From contig JAIXQP010000028.1 of assembly GCA_027485675.1 (NCBI GenBank), positions 1-64,000 of the forward strand: a stretch of DNA of 64,000 bases, in the 5' to 3' direction. Both the position numbers and the translations under genes were made by a program. Below are positions 51,742 through 60,920 of the stretch, in pieces (the first letter of the stretch is position 1; each line of letters starts with the position of its first letter). The notes beneath the pieces are model-generated. The model saw only the letters and a program-made list of their open reading frames with translations, was not told the origin of the DNA and ran no database searches. Origin of the DNA: Terriglobales bacterium. GTDB lineage: Bacteria > Acidobacteriota > Terriglobia > Bryobacterales > Bryobacteraceae.

Positions 51742-51978
51742 ATGTCAGTTGACCAGAAAGTGAAACAGATCATCGTCGAGCAGTTGGGCGTGGATGAGGG
51801 CCAGGTGGATGGCACCGCCTCCTTCGTCGACGATCTGGGCGCCGATTCGCTCGACCTCGTCGAACTCGTCATGGCGTTCGAAGAGGCTTTTGATCTGAAT
51901 ATTCCGGATGACGACTCCGAAAAGATCAAGACCGTCAAAGACGCCATCGACTATATCGAAGCCAAAGCGAAGAAGTAA
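51742..51978 (+). CDS. acpP: Acyl carrier protein
   Basis: The 78-residue protein has the phosphopantetheine attachment motif [18 protein letters not shown] (Ser at the DSL), an acidic helix-rich sequence and the standard length. It carries growing fatty-acyl chains. It is followed by fabF after 51 bp, the classical order, and the cluster continues with etfBA. Confidence 0.96.
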   Translation: MSVDQKVKQIIVEQLGVDEGQVDGTASFVDDLGADSLDLVELVMAFEEAFDLNIPDDDSEKIKTVKDAIDYIEAKAKK

Positions 51979-51997
51979 GCATCCAATTGAGGGTGAA

Positions 51998-52022
51998 CCC
52001 GCCTCCGTCTTGGCGGGAGGAG
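51998..52022 (+). promoter_or_regulatory. Hairpin abutting the fabF ribosome binding site
   Basis: CCCGCC (51998-52003) and GGCGGG (52012-52017) can pair around an 8-base loop directly before GGAGGAG, the Shine-Dalgarno of fabF. CCTCC inside the loop side could alternatively pair with GGAGG itself. The structure may tune the ratio of FabF to ACP. Confidence 0.4.
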
Positions 52023-52029
52023 ATCTTGA

Positions 52030-53295
52030 TTGGCTGAACAATCAACAACCGAGTTCCGTAAGCGTAGAGTGGTGGTGACCGGGGTGGGGCTCGTCTCGGG
52101 CCTCGGCATCGGTACTGAATTAACCTGGTCGGGTTTAATCGCCGGCAAGTGCGCCATCGCTCCCATTACGCTCTTTGACACCACCGGCTTTGCTTGCCGC
52201 TTTGCCGGAGAGGTGAAAGACTTCGATCCCGCTAATTGGATCGAGCGCAAGGAAGTGAAGAAGCTGGGCCGCTTCATGATGTTTGCCATTGCGGCGGCGG
52301 ATGAAGCCCTGGCTTCCTCGGGCCTCAAGATTGACGCCTCGAACGCCGAAAACGTCGGCGTCTATATCGGGAGCGGCATCGGTGGCTTCGAGGTCATTGA
52401 GCGGGAGCACTCGAAGCTTCTCGAAGGTGGCCCTTCCAAGATTTCGCCCTTCTTCATTCCCGCCACGATCGTCAATCTCGCCAGTGGTCAGGTCTCCATC
52501 CGGACGGGGGCCAAGGGCCCGAACTCCGCCGTGGCAACCGCCTGCACCACCGGGGCGCACGCGGTCGGCGACTCGTTCAAGATCATTCAGCGCGGCGATG
52601 CCGACGCTATGATCTGCGGCGGCGCCGAAGCGGCCATCACTCCTCTCAGTGTGGGTGGGTTCGCGGCGCTACGGGCTCTGTCTACCCGTAACGACGATCC
52701 GCAACGCGCCTCCCGGCCGTGGGATCGGGATCGCGACGGCTTCGTCATTGGCGAAGGCGCCGGCATTCTCATGCTCGAAGAGCTCGAGTTCGCCAAGGCC
52801 CGCGGCGCCAACATCCTGGCCGAAATCGTCGGCTACGGCATGAGCGGCGACGCCTTCCACATGACCGCTCCGAGCGAAGACGGCGATGGCCCGTTTCGCA
52901 TGATGCGCGCCGCCATTCGCGACGCCGGCATCCAGCCCTCGGAAGTCGACTATCTCAACGCCCACGCCACGTCGACCGACCTCGGCGACAAGATTGAAAC
53001 CACCGCCATTAAGCGCGCCTTCGGCGAACACGCCTACAAACTGGCCATCAGCTCCACCAAGTCGATGACCGGCCACCTGCTCGGTGGCGCCGGTGGTCTT
53101 GAAGCCGGCATCGCCGTGCTGGCGATCCGCGACCAGATCGCCCCGCCCACCATCAATCACGAAACGCCCGACCCGGCCTGTGATCTCGATTACGTCCCCA
53201 ACGTGGCCCGGCCGATGAAGATCAACATCGCCATGAGCAACTCGTTCGGCTTCGGGGGCACCAACGGCGGGCTGATCTTCAAAAAGTACGAATAA
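52030..53295 (+). CDS. fabF: 3-oxoacyl-ACP synthase II
   Basis: The 421-residue ketosynthase elongates acyl chains with malonyl-ACP. The catalytic Cys lies in VATACTTGAHAVGDS, the two His in LNAHATSTDLGD and STKSMTGHLLGGAGG, and the terminal motif is SNSFGFGGTNGGLIF. The start is TTG at 52030, with GGGAGGAG at about 52015-52022; this preserves the MAEQSTTEFRKRRVVVTG beginning. The stop overlaps the etfB ATG by one base (TAATG), so fatty-acid synthesis and electron-transfer genes are cotranscribed. Confidence 0.96.
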   Translation: MAEQSTTEFRKRRVVVTGVGLVSGLGIGTELTWSGLIAGKCAIAPITLFDTTGFACRFAGEVKDFDPANWIERKEVKKLGRFMMFAIAAADEALASSGLKIDASNAENVGVYIGSGIGGFEVIEREHSKLLEGGPSKISPFFIPATIVNLASGQVSIRTGAKGPNSAVATACTTGAHAVGDSFKIIQRGDADAMICGGAEAAITPLSVGGFAALRALSTRNDDPQRASRPWDRDRDGFVIGEGAGILMLEELEFAKARGANILAEIVGYGMSGDAFHMTAPSEDGDGPFRMMRAAIRDAGIQPSEVDYLNAHATSTDLGDKIETTAIKRAFGEHAYKLAISSTKSMTGHLLGGAGGLEAGIAVLAIRDQIAPPTINHETPDPACDLDYVPNVARPMKINIAMSNSFGFGGTNGGLIFKKYE

Positions 53296-54032
53296 TGAAA
53301 ATTGCCGTAGCCCTCAAACAGGTGCCGGCGCGCGATTCGGCGCCCGGCGCCGCGGAAGCCGATCTTCAATTTGAGATCAACGAGCCGGACGCCTACGCCC
53401 TCGAAGCCGCGCTGCAGTTGCGCGAAGCCCAGGGCGGGGAAGTCCTCGTCCTCTCCGCCGGCCCGGCGCGCGTGGCCACCGCCATTCGCGAAGCCTTGGC
53501 GAAAGGCGCCGACCGTGGCGTCCACATCGTCGTCGACCGGCCCGATCAACTCGACGCCCTCGGCGTCGCCCAACTGTTGCGGGAAGCGGTCGCCTCCGAA
53601 TCGCCTGATCTTGTGCTGACCGGTCTCCAGTCGGACGACCTTGGCAGCGGCCAAACCGGCGTCATCCTCGCCGAGCTGCTCGGCCACGCCCATGCGACGC
53701 TCATCATGGCCATTGAACCCCAGGGGGCCACGGTCCGCGTGAAGCGGGAGCTCGAAGACGGGTGGTTCCAGCACGTGACCCTGCCGCTCCCGGCGGTTCT
53801 CACCATCCAAAGCGGCATCAACAAGCTCCGCTACGCGACGCTTATGGGCATCAAAAAGGCCAAGACCAAGGAGATCCGCGAGATCCCCGGCGCCCCGGCT
53901 CCGGCGCAGGTACACGCCGGTCCCGGCTACGCCCCCAGCCGCTCGAAACAGGCGCAGATCTTCGACGGTGACCCGGAAAAGGCCGCGCAGGCGTTGGCCG
54001 AAAAGCTGAAGTATGAGGTGCGCGTGCTATGA
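53295..54032 (+). CDS. etfB: Electron transfer flavoprotein, beta subunit
   Basis: The 245-residue subunit has the ETF-beta fold: MKIAVALKQVPARDSAPGA, the signature VTLPLPAVLTIQSGINKLRY (V-x-LPA-x-x-T-x-x-x-x-x-N-x-x-RY), and DEQTVGA-like nucleotide-binding sites upstream (ALAKGADRGVHIVVDRPDQL). With EtfA it accepts electrons from acyl-CoA and other dehydrogenases and passes them to a quinone oxidoreductase. Overlaps with fabF (1 bp) and etfA (4 bp, ATGA) indicate tight coupling. Confidence 0.95.
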   Translation: MKIAVALKQVPARDSAPGAAEADLQFEINEPDAYALEAALQLREAQGGEVLVLSAGPARVATAIREALAKGADRGVHIVVDRPDQLDALGVAQLLREAVASESPDLVLTGLQSDDLGSGQTGVILAELLGHAHATLIMAIEPQGATVRVKRELEDGWFQHVTLPLPAVLTIQSGINKLRYATLMGIKKAKTKEIREIPGAPAPAQVHAGPGYAPSRSKQAQIFDGDPEKAAQALAEKLKYEVRVL

Positions 54033-54955
54033 GTGTTCTCGTCATCCTCGAACAGACTCGCGGCGCCTATCACCGCATGAGTTGGGAAGCACTCGCGGCG
54101 GCGTTTGCCCTCGGCCAACCCGTCTCGGCCGCCGTTATTGGCGAACCCGGCGAAGCCGCCACGAAGGGCATCGAACGGCTCTACACGATCCCCGCGTTTG
54201 ACTACTCCGCCGACGGCTACACCGCCGTCCTCGCCGCCCTCATCGCGCAGGTCCAGCCGGATTACGTCCTATTCCCCCACACCTATCAGGTGCGCGACTT
54301 CGCCCCCAAACTGGCCACCCGCCTCGGCCGCGTGCTCGTCAGCGACGTGGTCAAGCTCCATCCCGACGGCACGGCCGTCCGCCAGCACTTCCAGGGCAAG
54401 TTGAACTCCGACTACACGTTTACCGGTCCCGGTCCCCGCCTGCTTTCCATCCAGGCCGGCGCCTACCGGCCCGACGCCGTCCCCGCCGGCGCCCCGGTCA
54501 TCGAAGCCTTCGCGGCCGATCCCGGCCCCGTCCGCGCGCAGGCCGAAGCCCCGTTCCGCGAGTCCTCCCGCGCCGTCGACCTCACCGCCGCCGACATCAT
54601 TGTTTCGGTCGGCCGCGGCATTCAGGAGAAGGATAACCTCATCCTCGTCGAGGAGCTCGCCGAGGCGCTCGGCGCCGAACTCGCCGCCTCGCGGCCCATC
54701 TGTGACAACGGCTGGCTCCCCATGGAGCGGCAGGTCGGCAGTTCCGGCCAAACCGTCGCCCCCAAGCTCTACCTCGCCGTCGGCATCTCCGGCGCCATCC
54801 AGCATCTGGTAGGCATGAAGGGCGCCAAGTCCATCGTCGCCATCAACAAAGATCCGAACGCGCCGATCTTTGAAGTCGCCGACTACGGCGTAGTCGGTGA
54901 TCTCTTTGAAGTCGTGCCGGCGTTGACCGAAGCCATCAACAAGTTGAAAGCCTAG
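54029..54955 (+). CDS. etfA: Electron transfer flavoprotein, alpha subunit
   Basis: The 308-residue subunit has an N-terminal ETF domain and the C-terminal FAD-binding domain, with [58 protein letters not shown] and [20 protein letters not shown]. All FAD contacts typical of the family are present. It forms the heterodimer with EtfB. The stop overlaps the convergent DUF1080 gene by four bases. Confidence 0.95.
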   Translation: MSVLVILEQTRGAYHRMSWEALAAAFALGQPVSAAVIGEPGEAATKGIERLYTIPAFDYSADGYTAVLAALIAQVQPDYVLFPHTYQVRDFAPKLATRLGRVLVSDVVKLHPDGTAVRQHFQGKLNSDYTFTGPGPRLLSIQAGAYRPDAVPAGAPVIEAFAADPGPVRAQAEAPFRESSRAVDLTAADIIVSVGRGIQEKDNLILVEELAEALGAELAASRPICDNGWLPMERQVGSSGQTVAPKLYLAVGISGAIQHLVGMKGAKSIVAINKDPNAPIFEVADYGVVGDLFEVVPALTEAINKLKA

Positions 54956-56127
54956 CGCTTCAGGCTCTTGATCCGGATGTTCCGGAAGTCGAGGTTCGTC
55001 TTCGGGTCATGCGCCTGCAGCGAAATCGGCCCGGGCTTCAAGAGGGCCTGCTTGTTCCGCGGACTCGTGCCCTCCGGGTAGGGGTCCTCCCAATTCGCCA
55101 CCGGGTAGCCATTCACCCAGGTAGCGATATGCCGCCCCTGCGCCACAATCGTCTGGGTGTAGAACTGGTTATCCGATCCCACCACGCGCCGCGCCGGCTG
55201 ATGAAAATAGATCCCGCCGCTGCCCGTGTCCACCGGCTTGGTCCGGTCTCCGTCTTTGAACTCATTCCGGATCTGGATCTCGTACCCCGTCCAATAGCCG
55301 TTCGGCGTACCCCGGAAGAACACGCCGCTATTGGGATGAAAGTTCGGATCCTGCGAGTTCGTCCGAATGTCCAGTTGCAGGATGAAGTCGTCATAAACCG
55401 TCTTCGTCTCGAGCTGTCCCGGGCCCTTTTCGACGTGCAGCAGCCCCCGCTTCACGCTCCAGATGGCCGGCTCGGCCGGCGCCTTAGCAGGCTGCACCTC
55501 CTGCCAGCCGCTCAGGTTCCGGTTATTGAACAGCGGCGCCAGCCCCAGCGGCCGCACCTTGATGTTCCGGAACGCCACCGGCTTATTCGGGTTGAACTGC
55601 AGCCCCAGATGCCCATTGGCTGACTTGCTATCGGTCAACTCCAGCACCTTCTTGCCGTCCAACTTCACCAGGCACCGGTCGCCAACGTGGAAGACCTCAT
55701 AGGTATGCCACTTACCCGGGTCAATCCGCAGCTTCTTGTTCGTCCGCCCGGCGTCCAGAATCGACCCGGTGGGAAACTTAGGATGCGCGTCAAAAATCTG
55801 TAACTCGTAGCCCGAAACGTGCGGGTCCTTCCCCTTGGCCGAACGGAGAAAGACTCCGCTGTTGCCGTCCGCCGCCGTCTGAAAGTCCACCTTCAGCGAG
55901 TAATCGGCAAACTGGGTGTTGGTCCGCAGCCACCCGTACCCGCCCGCATCGGCGAGGATCGATCCGTCGGCCACCCGCCACTTCGCCCCGCCCTCCGCCG
56001 TCCATCCAAACGTCGACTCGCCGTCGAAGAGCAGCAGCCAACCCTCGGCGATCTCCTTCGAAGTCAACGTATTGGGCTGCGCCCAGGCGCACACCGTCAG
56101 GGCAAGCAGGGCCGCTGGCAATCTCAT
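54952..56127 (-). CDS. Secreted two-domain DUF1080 (3-keto-disaccharide hydrolase-type) protein
   Basis: The 391-residue protein has a signal peptide (to about CAWAQ) and two tandem concanavalin-like DUF1080 domains. The first spans about 20-190 (EIAEGWLLLFDGESTFGWTA, then VFLRSAKGKDPHVSGYELQI). The second spans about 195-388 (LFNNRNLSGWQEVQ, then GVFFRGTPNGYWTGYEIQIR and GGIYFHQPARRVVG). DUF1080 members of Bacteroides and others hydrolyse 3-keto sugars made by Gfo/Idh/MocA-type or other oxidoreductases. That agrees with the exported Gfo/Idh/MocA gene at 36 kb (inference). It ends the minus-strand pair with the metalloprotease gene. Confidence 0.9.
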   Translation of the reverse strand: MRLPAALLALTVCAWAQPNTLTSKEIAEGWLLLFDGESTFGWTAEGGAKWRVADGSILADAGGYGWLRTNTQFADYSLKVDFQTAADGNSGVFLRSAKGKDPHVSGYELQIFDAHPKFPTGSILDAGRTNKKLRIDPGKWHTYEVFHVGDRCLVKLDGKKVLELTDSKSANGHLGLQFNPNKPVAFRNIKVRPLGLAPLFNNRNLSGWQEVQPAKAPAEPAIWSVKRGLLHVEKGPGQLETKTVYDDFILQLDIRTNSQDPNFHPNSGVFFRGTPNGYWTGYEIQIRNEFKDGDRTKPVDTGSGGIYFHQPARRVVGSDNQFYTQTIVAQGRHIATWVNGYPVANWEDPYPEGTSPRNKQALLKPGPISLQAHDPKTNLDFRNIRIKSLKR

Positions 56128-56144
56128 GTTTCTATGCTAGCGCG

Positions 56145-59100
56145 TCAGGGGACGTTCCAAGTACCGATCGCCTGCCACCCGGAGTTACTCCCGCTTAAAT
56201 CCCGCGCGGCCCCGTAGACGATGCGGGCGCCCTGGAAAGCCGGGGTGCTCATCGATAGGTTGAGGGTCAAGGTGAGGGAGTTGCCCGCCGCTGCCACCGC
56301 AGAGCCCGTCCCCAGGACGCTGCACTGGCTGTTGGCGGCCATCCCGCCGGTGCCGGGAGTTACCGCCGGCGACAAGCCGTCGCCCGCATCCGTCACTAAG
56401 TAAATCGCGTTGGCGGAACGGACATAGGCGATGTAACAGGCGTTGGCGCCGTCGAGCCCGGTGTTGATGAGAAGATTCAGCACGTTTAAATCGGCGAAGC
56501 CGTTGGCGTCCGTGAAGGTCGCCGACACCGTGGCACTCGCCCCGGTGAGAGCGTTCGGCGACAGCGTGCCCACGGCGGTCGCCGAAGCCGGAGCGCCCGG
56601 CACCTGCCACACCCCCACGGCCCGCCAGCCGCTATTGCCGCTGGCGATATCGCGCGCCGCCGCATACACCACCCGGTTACCCGCGTGCGCCGCCGTGAAG
56701 CTCAGGTTCAGCACGAGCGTCAACCCCGTCCCGGACACCGTCGCGCTCGACCCCGCACCCGCCACGCTACAGCGGGAGTTGGCGATCGTCCCGCTGCCCG
56801 TCAACGGGATTCCCGGCAGCAGGTCGCTCCCCGCGTCGTTCATCAGATACAGGAAGTTCGCCGATCGCACATAGGCCAGATAGCAGGAGCTACTACCGTC
56901 CAGGCCGCCATTGATCAGCACGTTCAATACGTTCAGATCCGCAGCCCCGTTGCCGTCGCTAAAGGTGAACGTCAGGATGCGGTTGGTCCCGCTGCCTCCC
57001 GCCGGCGACACCCCGCCCACCGCCGGGATCACGTTCGCCGACCCCACGCTGACGGTCCCGAGCAGGACATCTCCGCTGGTCGCGCCCTGACTATCGTTGG
57101 CGCTGCCATAAATGTTCCGCAGCCCCGCGAATGCGGCCAGAAGCCGCACGTTCACCCGCAGGCGCAACGTGGTTCCGCTCACCGCCACGCTCGTCGCCCC
57201 GGCTCCCACCTGGCACTGGGAGTTGCTCATTGTCGCGTTCACGCCCGGGGTCGTGAACTGCCATCCACTGTTAGAGTCGCCGTAAAGCCGCAGTTCGTTC
57301 GCCGCCCGCCGGTACTCCACGCGGCAGCCGTTGCTTTGCCCGCTTCCCGCCGAAAACCACAGGTTCACCGTGTTCAACGTGTTCCCGCCATCGAGGTCCG
57401 TAAACACGGCCTCGAATACGGAGTAGGTGCTCAGCGCCAGCGTGCTGCCGGCCGGGCTCACGCTGGTCGCCTCCGGCTGATTGTTCGTGCTCCGCTGGGT
57501 GATGTTGTACGCTTGGCGGCCAATTGAAATCGTTCCGATGCGCTCGGTCGCCGCCGTGTTGGCCAGGAAGCTGTAGCTCACCGTACCGTTCCCGCTGCCC
57601 GAACTGCCGCTGGTCACCGTGAGCCAGGTATTGTTACTCAGTACGTTCCAGGCGCACCCGGCCGCCGCCGTCACCTGCACCGTCGATGTCCCCGCCGCGG
57701 TGCCCACGGACGCATTGGCCGGTCCTAGCGTCGCGCAGGGCGTATCGTAGTTCACCCGCACCGTCATGCCGCTGCTCGATGCCGCCGTCACCTGCAGGGA
57801 CAGCTCCGAGTACGGATCGGTCCAGCTCTGCCCTGCCGCCAAGGCCGGCTGCGTAAAGTTCGATGGGTTCGTCGACGCCCGGAAATGCACCAGCCGCGTG
57901 TAGTCGCTATAGGAAGGCTCCGCCGGGTTCTCGTAGTGCCCCAGCGCCCCATCGTCGAACTGCGTCGAGAAGTTCAACAGCGTCGCGTCCTGCCCAATCG
58001 GCTGCCGGTACTCAAGCCACAGCCACCGATTGTTTCCCGCTCCCCGCCGCACCCGGATCGCCTGCAGCGCCGCAGTGTTCTGGGCATACGGCGCCAAGGT
58101 GAAGGTGCCGCTGCTCTCGACCTGTTGAAACTTCGCTCCCTCCAGCCATCCCAGCGTTCGCTTATGCGGCGCCGCGAAGTGGCCCATCAGGTAGTTGCCG
58201 CCCGAGGTCCCGAAGCACAGCCCCATCAACGAAAACCGATCGCCGTACTCATCGTGAGTGCCCGTCTGGTTCAATCCCCCCAGCACATGCGTTCCGTACC
58301 GCACGCTGCTCGCATGGTTCAGCCCCATGCCGTGCCCAATCTCGTGCACAATCGCGCAAGACGCGAGACCCACGCTCCCTGAAAAGTCCTGGCCGAGCCA
58401 CGCCACCGACGCCGTGAAACTCCCCCGCGTCGGCGAAGTGTTATTCCGGCATCCAATCGTCCCCAACCCGCCGCAGTTGCCCGGAAAGACGAACAGCAGC
58501 CGCGTGTACTGCCGCAGGTCCACGCTGCTGTCCGCCGCCGCGATTCCCGCCGTCCGAATCTGGTCCGTCTGGTCGCAATCAAAACTCTGGTTTAACAGAA
58601 ACGGGCCCAGGACATCGCTGTTTCCCGAAGTCAATCCGTAGGAGGATTCCCGCCAATGCGTGTCCACCGCCGTCATCGCGGACCGCAAGCTGGCCGCGTT
58701 CACATTGGCCGGCAGCGACTGCCCCGGAAAGTTCAACAGGATCACCGCCACCCGCTGCTCGCCGGTGTTGGAACACGCCGTCACGCCCCGCGGTCCCGGC
58801 GTCAACTCTACCAGCTTCGCCGCCACTTCCTCACCCAGCTTCACCCCGCGTACGCGCAGCCGGTCGCCGCACTGCAGCGTCAGCGGCGGGTCCACCAGGT
58901 TCACCTCCCGTCCGCCGATCCGCAAAATCTCCCGGCTCTCCCCCGTCTCGAAATTCTCGGCGATCGTCCGCTCGGCCTCGTCCTCCCACTCTCCCCAACT
59001 CTCCACCAGCTCGGCCGCCTCCGGACGCTGCCGCCGCAACTGCTCCGCCGCCGCCTCCGGCAAGGCCGCCGCCAGCGCCGCCGCGGGGTTCTCCCGCATC

Positions 59101-59255
59101 AGCTCCCGCAACTCCCGCGCCCGCTCCGCCAACTCCTCCACCCGCGAAACGCCGCTCCGCTGGTTCCAGGTCCGGATTCTGCCCGTCCGGTCCTGCCCCC
59201 ACAGCAGACCGGCCAAGCCGAACACGACCAACGCTACCCGGACGACGCGCATCAT
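56145..59255 (-). CDS. Secreted zinc metalloprotease with BACON domain and repeated C-terminal modules
   Basis: The 1036-residue protein has a signal peptide (MMRVVRVALVVFGLAGLLWG). A pro-region (about 22-160) is followed by a metzincin-type catalytic domain with CAIVHEIGHGMGLNHASSV (His304, Glu305, His308, third ligand His314) and the Met of DRFSLMGLCFG as a likely Met-turn. A BACON-type Ig-like domain (about 520-610: CAWNVLSNNTWLTVTSGSSG) comes next. Three related modules of about 115-130 residues end the protein. The last two share CYLAYVRSANFLYLMNDAGS / CYIAYVRSANAIYLVTDAGD and end NSGW-x-A-x-G-x-W. The ORF stays open to 59618, but that part overlaps the divergent MiaE gene and its promoter; ATG 59255 starts the signal peptide (59270 is possible). 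Confidence 0.85.
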   Translation of the reverse strand: MMRVVRVALVVFGLAGLLWGQDRTGRIRTWNQRSGVSRVEELAERARELRELMRENPAAALAAALPEAAAEQLRRQRPEAAELVESWGEWEDEAERTIAENFETGESREILRIGGREVNLVDPPLTLQCGDRLRVRGVKLGEEVAAKLVELTPGPRGVTACSNTGEQRVAVILLNFPGQSLPANVNAASLRSAMTAVDTHWRESSYGLTSGNSDVLGPFLLNQSFDCDQTDQIRTAGIAAADSSVDLRQYTRLLFVFPGNCGGLGTIGCRNNTSPTRGSFTASVAWLGQDFSGSVGLASCAIVHEIGHGMGLNHASSVRYGTHVLGGLNQTGTHDEYGDRFSLMGLCFGTSGGNYLMGHFAAPHKRTLGWLEGAKFQQVESSGTFTLAPYAQNTAALQAIRVRRGAGNNRWLWLEYRQPIGQDATLLNFSTQFDDGALGHYENPAEPSYSDYTRLVHFRASTNPSNFTQPALAAGQSWTDPYSELSLQVTAASSSGMTVRVNYDTPCATLGPANASVGTAAGTSTVQVTAAAGCAWNVLSNNTWLTVTSGSSGSGNGTVSYSFLANTAATERIGTISIGRQAYNITQRSTNNQPEATSVSPAGSTLALSTYSVFEAVFTDLDGGNTLNTVNLWFSAGSGQSNGCRVEYRRAANELRLYGDSNSGWQFTTPGVNATMSNSQCQVGAGATSVAVSGTTLRLRVNVRLLAAFAGLRNIYGSANDSQGATSGDVLLGTVSVGSANVIPAVGGVSPAGGSGTNRILTFTFSDGNGAADLNVLNVLINGGLDGSSSCYLAYVRSANFLYLMNDAGSDLLPGIPLTGSGTIANSRCSVAGAGSSATVSGTGLTLVLNLSFTAAHAGNRVVYAAARDIASGNSGWRAVGVWQVPGAPASATAVGTLSPNALTGASATVSATFTDANGFADLNVLNLLINTGLDGANACYIAYVRSANAIYLVTDAGDGLSPAVTPGTGGMAANSQCSVLGTGSAVAAAGNSLTLTLNLSMSTPAFQGARIVYGAARDLSGSNSGWQAIGTWNVP

Positions 59256-59337
59256 TACCCAAGTTATCATTGCCTTGCAAAAAGCGCCCTCCGTCGATTC
59301 CCCTAGCTCCCTTAGCAACGCTGCGATACCCTGAAAT

Positions 59338-59952
59338 TTGACCTCTGCAACTGTCGATATCCTCCCGCTCCGCACCCGCACCCCCCTCGCGTGGGCGCAC
59401 TCCGCCCTCGCCGACCCCATCGCGCTCCTCAACGACCACGCCTTTCTTGAAATGAAGGCCGCCCAGAACGCCATGGACCTCATGACCCGCTGGCCCAACA
59501 CCTGGCTGCCCGGCTGGGTCGAAGCCATGACGAGCGTGGCCCGCGATGAAGCCGCGCACCTGGCCCAGGTCACCCGCGTGCTCATCAAACGCGGCGGCCG
59601 CCTCGTCCGCTCCCACAAAGCCGCTTACCCCCGCGACCTCCGCGCCCGCGTTCGCAACGGCGGCTCGGACGAACTCCTCGACCGCCTCTGCGTCTCCGCG
59701 CTCATCGAGGCCCGCTCGTGCGAACGCTTCGCCGTCCTCGCCGAAGCCGCCGCGGAGAAGGAGCCCGATCTCGCCAAGTTCTATCACGCCCTGTTCGCCT
59801 CGGAAATGGGCCACTACAAGATCTTTCTCAAACTCGCCAACAAGATCGCGCCGCCCGATGCCGTCGCCCTCCGCTGGTCCGAGTGGCTCGATCTCGAGGC
59901 CGAAATCTTAGCCGCGCAAAAACCAGGTTCATTAATTCATTCCGGCTTTTGA
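59338..59952 (+). CDS. miaE: tRNA-(ms2io6A37)-hydroxylase
   Basis: The 204-residue protein is a ferritin-like di-iron hydroxylase of the MiaE family, which hydroxylates the isopentenyl group of ms2i6A37 in tRNAs reading U-starting codons. Ligand helices: NDHAFLEMKAAQNAMDLM, VARDEAAHLAQVTRVLIKRG, LCVSALIEARSCERFAVLAE and FYHALFASEMGHYKIFLKLA (the E-x-x-H pairs). The start is TTG at 59338. MiaE is patchily distributed outside gammaproteobacteria. It diverges from the metalloprotease gene and precedes an unidentified gene by 47 bp. Confidence 0.9.
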   Translation: MTSATVDILPLRTRTPLAWAHSALADPIALLNDHAFLEMKAAQNAMDLMTRWPNTWLPGWVEAMTSVARDEAAHLAQVTRVLIKRGGRLVRSHKAAYPRDLRARVRNGGSDELLDRLCVSALIEARSCERFAVLAEAAAEKEPDLAKFYHALFASEMGHYKIFLKLANKIAPPDAVALRWSEWLDLEAEILAAQKPGSLIHSGF

Positions 59953-59999
59953 AACGGAGGGGAGCCTGGCGACACTCACGCGCTAAGGCCTCACCCTCT

Positions 60000-60920
60000 A
60001 TGAAAATCAAAGGTAAACTCCACCGCATCACCAATATCCAGACTTTCGTCGCCAGCTTTCTTGGGACCGGCGGGAAACCAACCACCGGCTTCGCCAACTT
60101 CGGCAAAGCCAAAATCCACGTCGCCACCGACGCTCCTCTCAACTCCTTCAGCAACAGCTTCATCCCGAACATGTCCTTCAAGGCGGACGCCAACGCCAAC
60201 GGCGACTTTACCGTCGAAGTCCCGGATGGGATGAAGAGCTTTCGCGGACGCCTCATCGCCTACGACGTCACCCTTGTCAACGTCAACCTCCCCGGCGTCC
60301 CGTCCATCGAGATCCTGTCTCCGCTCTACCGCTCCGCCTCCTTCAAGCTCGACCAGGTGAACGGGGTTGTCCAGAAGATCTTCGTCTTCCCCTCCACCAC
60401 GCCCGATGACCAGGGCATCCCCGCCGGCGAAGTGAACAAGGAAGCCGACAAGCTGAAGAAGAGTCTCAAGCTCAACAAGGTCTCCGCTTCGATCAGCTCG
60501 AACGCCATCAAATGCACCGCCGAGAAGAGCGGCGGCGTCATCAAATTCGAGATCCACCCCAAGCCCTCCACCTCGAGCGATCTCTCCGAACTCGTTCGCC
60601 TCTCGGTCGAGGAGATGGATATCGACTTGCCCGGCCCCGATTGGATCACCGGCCTCTGCGTCAACAAGGACGACATCGAAAAACAGGTCCGCAACGGAGT
60701 GAAGGGGTTCGCCGCTACGGTCAACGATCAGATCACCGCCGAGATTGAAAAGGCCGCCCCCGGCGTCACCGCGCTGGCTACCATCACCATCTCGAAGATT
60801 CGCTACCCCGTCACCTCCAGCGTCACCATCAAGGTGCCCGGCGTCGGCAATCAGACCTTCTCCCAACGGTCGATCGTGGTCGATCCCACCATCGGCGTCC
60901 CGATCAATCTCTACGCCTGA
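60000..60920 (+). CDS. Hypothetical protein, beta-rich, 306 residues
   Basis: I do not recognise this protein. It starts MKIKGKLHRITNIQTFVASF without a signal peptide. Residues 30-130 are beta-rich (FTVEVPDGMKSFRGRLIAYD), 140-175 are a Lys-rich helix, and the rest mixes strands and helices, ending with TFSQRSIVVDPTIGVPINLY. The beta-rich, Gly-poor build could suit a structural or lipid-binding role, but nothing is diagnostic. It follows miaE on the same strand and its stop abuts that of the convergent amidohydrolase. The codon pattern matches that of its neighbours, so it looks native. Confidence 0.6.
   Translation: MKIKGKLHRITNIQTFVASFLGTGGKPTTGFANFGKAKIHVATDAPLNSFSNSFIPNMSFKADANANGDFTVEVPDGMKSFRGRLIAYDVTLVNVNLPGVPSIEILSPLYRSASFKLDQVNGVVQKIFVFPSTTPDDQGIPAGEVNKEADKLKKSLKLNKVSASISSNAIKCTAEKSGGVIKFEIHPKPSTSSDLSELVRLSVEEMDIDLPGPDWITGLCVNKDDIEKQVRNGVKGFAATVNDQITAEIEKAAPGVTALATITISKIRYPVTSSVTIKVPGVGNQTFSQRSIVVDPTIGVPINLYA

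Noticed and set aside
59256..59618. N-terminal extension of the metalloprotease frame
   Set aside because: It overlaps the divergent miaE gene and precedes a good signal peptide at 59255.
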